A stretch of 64,000 nucleotides of DNA from Candidatus Flexicrinis proximus (GTDB lineage: Bacteria > Chloroflexota > Anaerolineae > Aggregatilineales > Phototrophicaceae). Where the stretch lies: positions 1-64,000 of the forward strand of contig JADJQF010000033.1 in assembly GCA_016712885.1 (NCBI GenBank), given 5' to 3'. The notes under the pieces are model-generated. The model was given only the letters and a program-made list of their open reading frames with translations. It was not told the DNA's origin and did no database searches. Position numbers and translations under genes: made by a program. Shown here piece after piece: positions 52,677-60,872 of the stretch (position 1 is its first letter; every line of letters begins with the position of its first letter).

Positions 52677-54542
52677 CTAGATATAGATCACCGTGCGTTC
52701 CAAAAAGGCCAGTGTGTGCTTGAGGTAGTGATCGACGGTCTCTGGTTTGCGGAACCCGTGGCCTTCGCCGGCATAAATGTGGTATTCGACCGGCACACCG
52801 CGTGCGCGGAGCGCATTCACCATCATATCGGATTGATTTTGCGGCACGACGATATCGTCGGCGCCCTGAAACACGATCAGCGCATCGCGGATCTTCTCGT
52901 TATGGAACAGCGGCGAGCGCTTGCGGTACAGGGCGGCGGCATCCGGCAGTGGTCCCAGAAGCGAGTCGTTATAGTGGGCTTCGAATTTGTGTGTTTCCTT
53001 CGCCAGCGCGAACATATCGCTGATCCCGTACAGACAGACCCCGGCCTTGAACGTTCCCGGGTATTCGCATAACCCTTGCAGTACCGCGTATCCGCCCGAA
53101 CTGCCGCCGTAGATGACCGCTTTCGCCGGGTCGATTCGGCCCTGGGTCGCCAGCGATTTCACACCGTCCACCGAGTCTGCCAGGTCGATATCGCCCCACC
53201 GTCCGTTGAGTTTTAGCATATTTGCGCGGCCATACCCTGTGCCGCCTCGGAAATTGACCGCGAACACGGCATACCCGCGCGTCGCCCAGAACTGGAGCAC
53301 AGGCTCGAAGCACAGATAATTGGCGCTGGTTGGGCCGCCGTGCTGAAAAACGATCACAGGAGGTAAACCCGACGATTCAAACTGTGTGCTGGTCGGCGGA
53401 TAGAACAACCCGTGGCTGTCGGCATTATCGCGGGTCGTGAAAACGATGTGTTCCGGTTCGCTCAGGACTTCCGGCGCGAACACCCCATCGACGGTGCGTG
53501 CATGGATCACCACATCGCTGAAATCGGGATCGAATGAGATCAGTTCATGCGGGATTCGCGGGGCAGAGGCGATAACCGCCACGCGTCCTTCCAGATTGAT
53601 CGAAATCTGCGCGAAAAACGTGTACGGAAGAGCCGTGAGAAGCGGTGTTGCGCCGCCGCTCTCCAGGTCGATGCGCCACAGCGAATGCTGCACTTTCTCG
53701 CTGCGGCGGGCAACGATCGCCCGGCTGTCGGGCGTGAATGCGAAATACCGCATACCGCTCCCCCACTGCGGGCCGCCGTATTCGGCTTCGCCATGCGTGA
53801 TCTGCCGGACTTCGCCCGAGATCAGGTCGCGGAAGTAGATATGCCACCAGCCGGACTCGTCGCTGATATAGGCCAGATAGCGGCCGTCCGGAGAAAACGT
53901 CGGCTGCATCACCGAAATCTCGCGGCCGCCCGCCAGCACTTCTACGCTCACGACTTCTCGCCGGTCGTTGAGCGTCAGCATGTGTATTTCGCAGCCGTCC
54001 CACGGCATATTCGGATGGTCCCAGACCATCACCGCCAGATGCCAGCCGTCGGGATGCCACACCGGATTCATTATGAAGTCGCTTGGATAGTACAGTTTGC
54101 GGGGAAAGTCCTGCCCGCCCATATCCACAATCGCCAGCCCGTCCTTGTCCTCGTAGGTGTGGCCAAAGACGACATCGTCGCCGTCGGGTGAAATCGCGAT
54201 CCCGCCGACGCCTCCAAATCCCGGCGTGATCGGGCGGATCGAGCCGCCGCTGGCCGGAACCGTATACAACCGGCCGCCTGTTCCCGCGAACGCGACCGTA
54301 TAGCCGCGGATACCGAACATGCCGCCGCCGTAAGCGATCTTCCCGGTTGAGGCTTTGTCGCCGCTGATGATTCTTGGCGCGTTGGAACCGGACTGCGAGA
54401 CGACATAGTGCTGTGCGCCGCGCGTCTCGTGCCAGACGATCGTCTCTCCCGCCCACATCGCGTCGTTCAGCTTTGCCGTCGTCGATACGAGCGCCGACGA
54501 GACAGAACTGCTCCAGGTGCCGTACATCGCGCGGGTTTTCAT
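52677..54542 (-). CDS. S9 family peptidase (prolyl oligopeptidase type)
   Basis: 621 residues without signal peptide. The N-terminal half is a beta-propeller (blades with IAISPDGDDVVFGHTYE, TFSPDGRYLAYISDESG, FAFTPDSRAIVARRSE). The C-terminal alpha/beta-hydrolase domain has the catalytic Ser481 (YGGSSGGYAVL), Asp562 (FQGADDIVVP) and His595 (AGEGHGFRKP). The HGGPTSANY segment near residue 400 supports the oxyanion hole. It is an acylaminoacyl-peptidase or dipeptidyl-peptidase-like enzyme that cleaves short peptides, probably in the cytoplasm. It stands alone in a convergent position with the M42 gene. Confidence 0.92.
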   Translation of the reverse strand: MKTRAMYGTWSSSVSSALVSTTAKLNDAMWAGETIVWHETRGAQHYVVSQSGSNAPRIISGDKASTGKIAYGGGMFGIRGYTVAFAGTGGRLYTVPASGGSIRPITPGFGGVGGIAISPDGDDVVFGHTYEDKDGLAIVDMGGQDFPRKLYYPSDFIMNPVWHPDGWHLAVMVWDHPNMPWDGCEIHMLTLNDRREVVSVEVLAGGREISVMQPTFSPDGRYLAYISDESGWWHIYFRDLISGEVRQITHGEAEYGGPQWGSGMRYFAFTPDSRAIVARRSEKVQHSLWRIDLESGGATPLLTALPYTFFAQISINLEGRVAVIASAPRIPHELISFDPDFSDVVIHARTVDGVFAPEVLSEPEHIVFTTRDNADSHGLFYPPTSTQFESSGLPPVIVFQHGGPTSANYLCFEPVLQFWATRGYAVFAVNFRGGTGYGRANMLKLNGRWGDIDLADSVDGVKSLATQGRIDPAKAVIYGGSSGGYAVLQGLCEYPGTFKAGVCLYGISDMFALAKETHKFEAHYNDSLLGPLPDAAALYRKRSPLFHNEKIRDALIVFQGADDIVVPQNQSDMMVNALRARGVPVEYHIYAGEGHGFRKPETVDHYLKHTLAFLERTVIYI

Positions 54543-54851
54543 CTGATGCTCCAGTGTGGATCTTTTTGCGCCGCCAAAACGAATGAACTATAGGAAAGAG
54601 GTGCAGCAAACTTATCAGTATTCCACACACGAAAATCTACCGCGTTTCGCATCACAATTCTATGAGTCCGCGCTGTTTGCCAGCCAGTGGCTTGCACGGT
54701 CCGCAATAGGGGGGGGCGCAGTTGGCGATGCGGTTCACGCCCTAAAACCCGGGGCCTGGCGGCAGGCTTCTGCAGCGTCGGCACCGCCAAAAACAGGCGG
54801 CTTATCCATAACTGACGTTATTCACGGTAAAAGGCCCGCGCAGGGACGCCG
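54543..54851. other. Intergenic region, no gene seen
   Basis: A 309-bp gap upstream of the S9 gene and downstream of the T2SF fragment. Open frames in it have no ribosome site and no recognisable product. It should hold the S9 promoter, but no convincing hexamer pair was found. Confidence 0.5.
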
Positions 54852-55193
54852 TTATGCCTGCGTCACCAGCGTGCGCTGCGCCATGATCTGACCGAGCAGG
54901 TTCAGCTTGTCCGCCAGGTTACCACCCACGTCCATCTGGACTTTCAGGCAGGCGATTACAAGATCAAGGTCGCTGCTGCCCACGCGGGTGACCCACGTCG
55001 CGCATGCGTCCAGAAAAGGTACGCCGCCGCGGAGATCGGCAATCAGGCGCGCAGCCTCATCGCGCATCGGGACGCTCATATCGCGTTCGGCGATGCCAAA
55101 TGCCTGAACCAGGTTGTAGCCGCCGCGCAGCGCGTTCTCCAGCTGGCGGATCAGCTCGGGGATTTGTGCGTCGAGTGTACTAGTCGCGGTCAT
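54852..55193 (-). CDS. Orphan T2SF (TadB/TadC-like) domain protein
   Basis: 113 residues, ATG at 55193. The whole protein matches the cytoplasmic T2SF domain of TadB/TadC pilus-assembly proteins: IPELIRQLENALRGGYNLVQAF, LIADLRGGVPFLDACATWV, LVIACLKVQMDVGGNLADKLNLL. The flanking transmembrane helices of a TadB protein are absent, and no other tad/flp gene is in the window. It overlaps the end of the upstream RHH-like gene by 14 bp, so both are co-expressed. It may be a remnant or a soluble domain used for another purpose. Confidence 0.7.
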   Translation of the reverse strand: MTATSTLDAQIPELIRQLENALRGGYNLVQAFGIAERDMSVPMRDEAARLIADLRGGVPFLDACATWVTRVGSSDLDLVIACLKVQMDVGGNLADKLNLLGQIMAQRTLVTQA

Positions 55194-55416
55194 GCTTGAG
55201 TGCCTCCTCAATGTCCATCGGCCGGTCGCCTGCCTTACGCAGGGTCTCCAGCCGCGAAATGTACTCGTGATAGCCGATTTCCAGCATGAACAGCGTTGCG
55301 ACGGCCCGTTCAATCACCGGCGTGTTATGTCGCTCCGGCGGCAGCCCCCAATGCTTCGCCAGCTTCGCCATCTGGCGTGCGGTTTCTTCCGTGATCTGGA
55401 TGCTAATCTGTTTCAT
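55180..55416 (-). CDS. Small ribbon-helix-helix-like protein
   Basis: 78 residues from the ATG at 55416 (KQISIQITEETARQMAKLAKHWG). The first 50 residues have the strand-helix-helix pattern of RHH/CopG-type DNA-binding proteins (strand QISIQIT, helix TARQMAKLAKHW, PVIERAVATLFMLE). The C-terminal tail is charged. It overlaps the T2SF gene and probably controls this two-gene unit. A longer frame to 55446 exists without better start signals. Antitoxin-like roles are possible, but the partner does not look like a toxin. Confidence 0.6.
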   Translation of the reverse strand: MKQISIQITEETARQMAKLAKHWGLPPERHNTPVIERAVATLFMLEIGYHEYISRLETLRKAGDRPMDIEEALKHDRD

Positions 55417-55631
55417 TGTCCGTCTCGATAACGTGCCGATTCTCAAATAATATACGATTATCGTGTGTTGTCAAGAATTTCCGGGCATAGCAAACACAAC
55501 TCCCAGCTTCCTCAAGCGAGACGGGGTAGGGCGGCCGCAGGAGTCGGTTATGCACTAGATTCGGGGGACGCGCTGAAGCCTCGCTGTGTTACAATTAATC
55601 GAACCTTATCGGTCGTTTCCGAGGTTCACTT

Positions 55632-56225
55632 ATGACGCAATCCTATGGGTCGGGGCAGATTTTCGTTCTCGTCGGTCCCGGCGGCGCGGGCAAGAACACG
55701 CTCATGAAGATGGTCCTGCCGCGCATCGAAAACCTCTCGCAGCTGGCGACCGCAACCACCCGCGCGATTCGTCCCGGGGAACAAGAAAACCGCGAACACC
55801 TCTTCGTCAGCCTCGACACCTTCAACCAGTGGATCCAGGACGGCAAACTGCTCGAATTTCAGGAGGTCCACCCCGGCCGCTTTTACGGCGTGCCGCGCGC
55901 CCCGCTGGAGGAAGCCTTCCGCGAGGGACGCGACCTGATCGCCGATATTGAGATTGCCGGAGCGGAGAAGATCCTCGCCGCCTTTCCCGACAACACGGTG
56001 CTGATCTTTATCGCCGCGCCCAGCCTCGACGTTCTCGAACGGCGCATGCGCGAACGGGGCGAAAGTGAGCAGGGCGTCCGCGACCGGATGGCCCGCGCCG
56101 AGCGCGAGATGGCGTTTGCCATGAATTGTCCGGTCTACATCGTCAACCACGATCTGGACAAAGCATCCGAAGAACTCGAACAGGCAATTCTCAAGGCGCG
56201 CGAAACCCGTAAGGTCGAGGCCTAG
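55632..56225 (+). CDS. gmk: Guanylate kinase-family protein
   Basis: 197 residues. It converts GMP to GDP with ATP. Seen: P-loop GPGGAGKNTLMK (residues 15-26), TATTRAIRPGEQENREHLFVS near 40-60 (GMP-binding lid, cf. TTRxxRxGE), FQEVHPGRFYGVPRAPLEEAF near 78-98 (E, YG motif), DLIADIEIAGAEKI (D-x-(D/E) motif) and ERRMRERGE near 135 (R-x-x-x-R-G lid). The Walker A Ser/Thr is Asn22 and the usual GPSGAGK has Gly for Ser17, which are uncommon. If a second gmk exists elsewhere this one might have another role. Confidence 0.85.
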   Translation: MTQSYGSGQIFVLVGPGGAGKNTLMKMVLPRIENLSQLATATTRAIRPGEQENREHLFVSLDTFNQWIQDGKLLEFQEVHPGRFYGVPRAPLEEAFREGRDLIADIEIAGAEKILAAFPDNTVLIFIAAPSLDVLERRMRERGESEQGVRDRMARAEREMAFAMNCPVYIVNHDLDKASEELEQAILKARETRKVEA

Positions 56226-56302
56226 CCGCCGCATCCGAACAGTGTACAGGTCCGATGACCCCGGCTTGCCCCCGACCCGCTGATAGTCGATAAGGATCAG
56301 CC

Positions 56303-57346
56303 ATGGAGTCTTTGGCGCACCACCATTTATCCAAAGGCGCGATTTTGGCCGACGACGGCATCCCGCAGCAGTTCGGCGAGCCGGCCGCAGAGTATGCAGC
56401 AGCGCTGACCGGCGCGGCCCTCTTCGATCGTTCGCATGAGGCGCGCCTGCGGCTCGACGGCGACGACCGCTATCCCTTCCTCCAACGTATCAGCACCAAC
56501 GATGTCCTCAAGCTGCGCGCCGGCACGGGCTGCGCGACGATTTTCACCAACCCAAACGGCCGCGTGATCGACCGCATCGAAGTCTATGCCGGCGAGTCGT
56601 ATACCATGCTGACCGGCGGGCCGGGCCGCGCAGAGCCGCTGCTGCGTTATCTCCAGCGCAATATCTTCTTCCGCGATAAGGTCAAGGTCAGTGACATGAC
56701 CGCGGCCACGCGCCAGTTCGCGCTGCATGGCCCGCTGGCCGCCGAACTCATCGAGAAGATCGCCCCCGGCACGCGGTTGCTCCCGCTGCACAGCTACCAC
56801 GCGGCGGAAATCGACGGGACGCAGGTGATGATCGCCCGCGCCAAGCCTATCAGCGGCGACCACTTCCGCCTGATAATGGCCGGCGACGGTGCTATCGGGG
56901 TGTGGGATGCCCTCAAGGCGCTCGGCACCGTACCGGCCGGGTCGCAGACCTATAACGTGCTGCGCATCCGCGCGGGTCTGCCCGCCGCCGGCCGCGAGCT
57001 GAGCGAGGACTACATCCCGCTTGAACTGGGGCTGTGGGACGAAGTGAGTTTTGCGAAGGGCTGTTATACCGGTCAGGAGATCATCGCCCGAATGGAGAGC
57101 CGCGGCAAACTCGCCAAGACTCTGGTCTCCGTGCAGCTCGACAGCGCCGCCGACAGCCCGATCGACATCCTGATCGACGGCAAACGTGCCGGAACGCTGA
57201 CCAGCGCCGCCACCGCTCCGGATGGGATCCACTATGCGATCGGGCTGCTCAAGCCAGACCTGGCTGTACCCGGGACGCGCGCGGTCACCGCAGCGGGTGT
57301 CGGCCTGGTGGTGACCGGGCTTCCCGGCGCGCAGCCACCCGGCTGA
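56303..57346 (+). CDS. ygfZ: YgfZ/GcvT-like folate-binding protein
   Basis: 347 residues. Tetrahydrofolate-dependent protein that helps repair or assemble iron-sulfur clusters in some enzymes. The signature KGCYTGQEIIARMESRGK (near residue 250) contains the essential Cys. The N-terminal GcvT-like fold is shown by FDRSHEARLRLDGDDRYPFLQRISTNDV and IFTNPNGRVIDRIEVY. Length is normal. It starts 77 bp after gmk in the same direction, and a TPR membrane-protein gene follows. Confidence 0.9.
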   Translation: MESLAHHHLSKGAILADDGIPQQFGEPAAEYAAALTGAALFDRSHEARLRLDGDDRYPFLQRISTNDVLKLRAGTGCATIFTNPNGRVIDRIEVYAGESYTMLTGGPGRAEPLLRYLQRNIFFRDKVKVSDMTAATRQFALHGPLAAELIEKIAPGTRLLPLHSYHAAEIDGTQVMIARAKPISGDHFRLIMAGDGAIGVWDALKALGTVPAGSQTYNVLRIRAGLPAAGRELSEDYIPLELGLWDEVSFAKGCYTGQEIIARMESRGKLAKTLVSVQLDSAADSPIDILIDGKRAGTLTSAATAPDGIHYAIGLLKPDLAVPGTRAVTAAGVGLVVTGLPGAQPPG

Positions 57347-57524
57347 AATCCCCGCCGCTTGCCGCTTGCTGCACCCGTTTATCTCTACGCCATGATAACG
57401 ATTTACCCCCTGTTTCCGTCTCCGCGTGCCTTCAGGACTTCCGCTTAGTTGCGCGTTACCCGAACCGTGCCATAATAAGCGTGAAGCACGACGCACAATG
57501 ATCGATGATGAGGGGGTGGCGCCG

Positions 57525-58559
57525 ATGAGCGACTCGAACGAACAGGAATACATGCAGAACGGTTTGGAAGCGCTCAATATGGGCGACTTCAATGCCGCCC
57601 AGGTGTTTTTCAAGCAGGCGATCCGTGTCAATAACTCAAACGAAGAGGCCTGGCTGAGCCTGGCCCGGACCTACCCGACGGAGCCGGATAAGGCACTGAA
57701 GTGCTATGAGAACGTGCTGAAGATCAACCCGTTGAACTCGGAAGCGCAGGGGATGATTGACCGGCTGAGCGCGGCCGCAGCGGCGGCCCCGACGCCTGCG
57801 CCTGCGGCACCGTCCTCCTCATCGTATTCCACGCCGACGCCGGACTCGTCAGATACCCTGCGCGATCCCTCCTCGGCAGCCCCCAAGGAACGTAAGCCGT
57901 TGGGTGGCCCGGCCGTCAGCGCCCCGAAGGGCATCGAAGGTGCCCCCGAGACCGTCAACCTCGATTATTTCGTCGACTTCTTCCAGCGCGCGTTCAAGGG
58001 CAGTATGGCGCTGCTGACCGGGCAGGGTGACGGCTCCTCCGATCTACCGACGAGCTGGTGGAATGCCACGCTGATGGTCGTTTCGGTCGGCTTCATTACC
58101 GGCCTGTTCGCCGCGATCTCCGGCCTGCGCTTCGGCAGCATCATCTCGATCTTCACGATGCCGCTGCTGGTCACGCTGACGTTGGTCGTGGCTGTAGGCG
58201 GCGGCGCATTCCTCTCGCACTGGTATCTGCGGACTTACCGCGACGGATCGGCCAGCCTGCTCGATCACACCATGGCCTTTGTCCGCGTGTGGTTCCCTGC
58301 CAGCCTGATTTTCGCCGTCGTGCTGCTGATCTCGGGTCTGACCGGCAACTTCGTCATGGGCCTCCGGTCGTTTCTGCTCTCGTTCGGCTTCTCGGCCAAC
58401 GGGCTGGGGCTGATCCTGCTGATCGTGAATATCGCCGTGACGGCCTACTCGGCACTGCTGCTGCAGCGGGGCTGGGCGCGCCTGTACCCAACGGCCATCG
58501 CCCGCGGCCTGTGGATCGCCGTAGCGATCGCATTAGTGACGACAGGCATCATCCTCTAG
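57525..58559 (+). CDS. TPR protein with Yip1-like membrane domain
   Basis: 344 residues from the ATG at 57525, chosen because AGGGGG lies 8-12 bp upstream; an in-frame ATG at 57498 would add nine residues. The N-terminus has two TPR units (MQNGLEALNMGDFNAAQVFFKQAI, EEAWLSLARTYPTEPDKALKCYENVL). A Ser/Pro/Ala linker (about 95-150) leads to a C-terminal membrane domain with five helices (ATLMVVSVGFITGLFAAISG, LVTLTLVVAVGGGAFLSHWYL, LIFAVVLLISGL and others) resembling Yip1-family domains. Role unknown; likely a membrane-organising protein. A strong terminator follows. Confidence 0.78.
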   Translation: MSDSNEQEYMQNGLEALNMGDFNAAQVFFKQAIRVNNSNEEAWLSLARTYPTEPDKALKCYENVLKINPLNSEAQGMIDRLSAAAAAAPTPAPAAPSSSSYSTPTPDSSDTLRDPSSAAPKERKPLGGPAVSAPKGIEGAPETVNLDYFVDFFQRAFKGSMALLTGQGDGSSDLPTSWWNATLMVVSVGFITGLFAAISGLRFGSIISIFTMPLLVTLTLVVAVGGGAFLSHWYLRTYRDGSASLLDHTMAFVRVWFPASLIFAVVLLISGLTGNFVMGLRSFLLSFGFSANGLGLILLIVNIAVTAYSALLLQRGWARLYPTAIARGLWIAVAIALVTTGIIL

Positions 58560-58578
58560 GGATAGCTGCAAGTAAATG

Positions 58579-58612
58579 AGAAGGATGGAATGTGCATTCC
58601 ATCCTTCTTTTT
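58579..58612 (+). terminator. Intrinsic terminator
   Basis: A perfect 14-bp stem, AGAAGGATGGAATG / CATTCCATCCTTCT, with a TG loop, followed by TTTTTATT, 19 bp after the stop of the TPR gene. Confidence 0.92.
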
Positions 58613-58616
58613 ATTC

Positions 58617-58728
58617 CGGGTCTCCGTCCCAGGCCCCGGCAGGAGTTTGCACTGCTGCGCCTCGTACAGCGATTAGGGGTCGAGGGGCGCAAGTCCCTCG
58701 CGGAGGCGTGGAGGCAGCGCCCCCACCG
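58617..58728 (+). repeat. Multi-hairpin intergenic element, copy 10
   Basis: Hairpin A is GCAGGAGTTTGCACTGCTGC (58639-58658). Hairpin C is CGAGGGgcgcaagtCCCTCG (58681-58700). Hairpin D is GTGGAGGC-AGC-GCCCCCAC (58708-58726). Where hairpin B should be, only the left stub ACAGCGAT remains, joined directly to AGGGGT, as if the stem had been deleted cleanly (compare copy 4). It lies in the convergent gap, after a terminator. Confidence 0.88.
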
Positions 58729-58734
58729 CGCGCG

Positions 58735-59778
58735 CTAGAATTTCACCGCGAACTTGATGACCGCGCCCTTCTGCTCTTTCAGGCGGTCGAACAACTGCGG
58801 CGAGTCCTCGAATCCGATCTTATAATTGACCAGCCCCGGCACATCCAGCCGCCCCTGCTGCATCAGGCTGGCGATCGCGGCATAGGCGCGCTCGGTGTCC
58901 CAGCGCGGCGTATCCCGCGGGGGATGCCCCCAGCCGCAGCCGTGCGGGACGATCATCGTCAGCCGGTTGTGGTGGAACTCGCGCCCCAGCCACACGCCCT
59001 GCGCGTCGGTCTGGTAAAACCCGGCGGAGCAGACGGTTCCGGCAATGCGCACGCTGCGGATGGCATCGGTCAGCGCCGGAACGACGCCGCTCAGTTCGAT
59101 GGCGATATCGGCGCCCTTGCCGCCGGTCAGCTTGTGGACTTCCAGCCCGACGTCGCAGGCTTTCGGGTCCAGCACGGCCGTCGCGCCGTACTGCAGCGCC
59201 AGCGCGCGCCGCTCCGGCATCGGATCGGCGGCGATCAGCGTCTCCGCGCCGCTCTCGTGCGCCATCTTGACCGCCAGCAGTCCCAGCGCGCCGAGGCCGA
59301 TTACAACCACCGACTCGCCATAGCGCACGTTCGATTCCCGCACGCAGTGAAACGCGACGTAGGCGGGTTCGATGCACAGCGCGGTCATCGGGTCGAGCGA
59401 GCCCAGCGGAAAGATGCGCCCCTGCGGGCTGAGGTTGACCTCGCGGATATCCATATAGCCGAAGACGGTCTCGCCGACGCGCAAGCGGGTGACGTTGGCG
59501 CCGACCGCTTCGACTACGCCGACGCCGGTCGTGCCGCTGTTGGACGGATTTTGCGGGGTAGGGACGCTGGCCGAGCCCGGCGAGTCGAGGAACAGGCGCA
59601 TGTCGGTATCGAAGACATGGTCACGGAAGGCGCTGTTGTCGAAAATGGCGGCAGTGGTGCCGATCTTGCCGGACGCCCATGTGGTGCGGATGCGCACCTG
59701 ATCGGGTTCAGGCGCGGGGGGATCGTAGTCGAGCAGTTCGGCGGCATACGCGCCGGTGAAAGCAAGGCGGCGGGGCAT
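58735..59778 (-). CDS. Medium-chain dehydrogenase/reductase (zinc-ligand-poor)
   Basis: 347 residues, ATG at 59778. MDR fold: N-terminal GroES-like domain and a Rossmann domain with VVVIGLGALGLLAVKMAHESGAETLIAAD (near 160-185) for NAD(P). The usual catalytic zinc Cys motif (GxCGTD) reads WASGKIGTTAAIF here, and the GHE motif is absent, so it probably lacks catalytic zinc. It is the second gene after the sugar isomerase (2-bp gap), suggesting a shared sugar or polyol pathway. A role as an oxidoreductase of a sugar or polyol is inferred from that context. Confidence 0.82.
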   Translation of the reverse strand: MPRRLAFTGAYAAELLDYDPPAPEPDQVRIRTTWASGKIGTTAAIFDNSAFRDHVFDTDMRLFLDSPGSASVPTPQNPSNSGTTGVGVVEAVGANVTRLRVGETVFGYMDIREVNLSPQGRIFPLGSLDPMTALCIEPAYVAFHCVRESNVRYGESVVVIGLGALGLLAVKMAHESGAETLIAADPMPERRALALQYGATAVLDPKACDVGLEVHKLTGGKGADIAIELSGVVPALTDAIRSVRIAGTVCSAGFYQTDAQGVWLGREFHHNRLTMIVPHGCGWGHPPRDTPRWDTERAYAAIASLMQQGRLDVPGLVNYKIGFEDSPQLFDRLKEQKGAVIKFAVKF

Positions 59779-59780
59779 GG

Positions 59781-60602
59781 CTACACCGCCTCGTCCCAGC
59801 ACTGGCGCAGGTAGCGCACTGCTGCCGGCAGGGTCTGAAGTGCGTCGCCGGGCACGCCGCACTCCAGCGCGAACCAACCGGAGTACCCTGCGGTGCGCAG
59901 GGCGCGGAAAGCCCCCACAAAGTCCGTATGACCATGACCGGGCAGCAGGCGGTTGCTGTCCGCAACGTGCACATGCCCGATCTGCGCGGCATTGGCCGTC
60001 AACGCGGCGGGCAGGCTGGCTTCCTCGATGCTCATGTGGAACAGGTCGGCCATGATGCACACGCGCGGCGACTCGGCGGCACTGCACAGCGTGCCGGCAT
60101 GCGCCAGCGTCTTGAGAAATGGCGTCTCGTAGCGGTTGAGCGGTTCGAGCAGGATTTTCGCCGCCTGCCCTGGCGTCTGGCGGACCGCCTCGCGCAGCGT
60201 ATGGACGGTGAGCTGGGTTGCCAGCGCGGCCGGATCGCCAATCGGCGACAGGTCCGGCAGCGGGATTTCACGCCGCAGCGGCAGCCCGATCACGCCCGAT
60301 GCACCGAGCGACTCGGCGTATTTGAGCGCGGCGATCAGCCCGTCGAGCCGTTTCCTGCGTTCAACCGGGTCAGGGTGGACGAAATCGTCTTTGCCCATGC
60401 TGCACAAGCTCGACACCGGCAGGCCCGACGCCTGCCGTGCGGAGTCGATGGCTGCCGCATGATCGCTGAAGGCGCCGGCGCCGGAGAACGGCGCCCCCCA
60501 CGCGGTCAGCTCCACACCGTCGAAGCCAAATTCCGCCGCGCGCTGGAACTGCTCTGCCAGCGACGCGCCGGGGATGAGATGATGCTGAACTGCGAGTTTC
60601 AT
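59781..60602 (-). CDS. Sugar phosphate isomerase/epimerase (TIM barrel, AP endonuclease 2 family)
   Basis: 273 residues. TIM barrel of the xylose-isomerase-like family. The metal ligands fit: Glu in AKILLEPLNRYE (near 152), Asp and His in VCIMADLFHMSIEE (near 186), His in QIGHVHVADSNR (near 212) and Glu in GWFALECGVPG (near 248). It catalyses isomerisation or epimerisation of a sugar or inositol derivative; substrate unknown. It is the first gene of a two-gene operon with the dehydrogenase at 58735. Confidence 0.88.
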   Translation of the reverse strand: MKLAVQHHLIPGASLAEQFQRAAEFGFDGVELTAWGAPFSGAGAFSDHAAAIDSARQASGLPVSSLCSMGKDDFVHPDPVERRKRLDGLIAALKYAESLGASGVIGLPLRREIPLPDLSPIGDPAALATQLTVHTLREAVRQTPGQAAKILLEPLNRYETPFLKTLAHAGTLCSAAESPRVCIMADLFHMSIEEASLPAALTANAAQIGHVHVADSNRLLPGHGHTDFVGAFRALRTAGYSGWFALECGVPGDALQTLPAAVRYLRQCWDEAV

Positions 60603-60872
60603 CGGGGGACTCCTGATACTAAATAAACAAGGGGGTACAGTAAGACTTTTAGGCTCGGATCATGGATTAAACGTCGCGTGAATAATGCATCCGAAACGTT
60701 TTGAATAGCGATTATACCCCTCGCGCGGAAAGCCGCCAAAGCCGGTTGACAATAGGCTGCGCGGCGAGCGAGCGCCAGCGGAGCGTATGCGCGGCGTCAC
60801 GCGCGGCTCGGCCGCACCCGGCTATAATCCACTTAACCTGTTATTTCCGTCCCCAGGATGAGGTGCCGACCG

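Noticed and set aside
56327..57631. 434-codon open frame on the minus strand
   Set aside because: Antisense to ygfZ, whose KGCYTGQE motif is clear.
14253..58728. Hairpin element read as a CRISPR array
   Set aside because: Copies are kilobases apart, in both orientations, with no regular spacers and no cas genes.
14253..58728. Hairpin element read as plain rho-independent terminators
   Set aside because: Most hairpins lack T runs, several hairpins stand in fixed order, and copy 10 follows a separate perfect terminator.
58576..59814. 412-codon open frame on the plus strand
   Set aside because: Antisense of the dehydrogenase and starts in the terminator and repeat; no domain.
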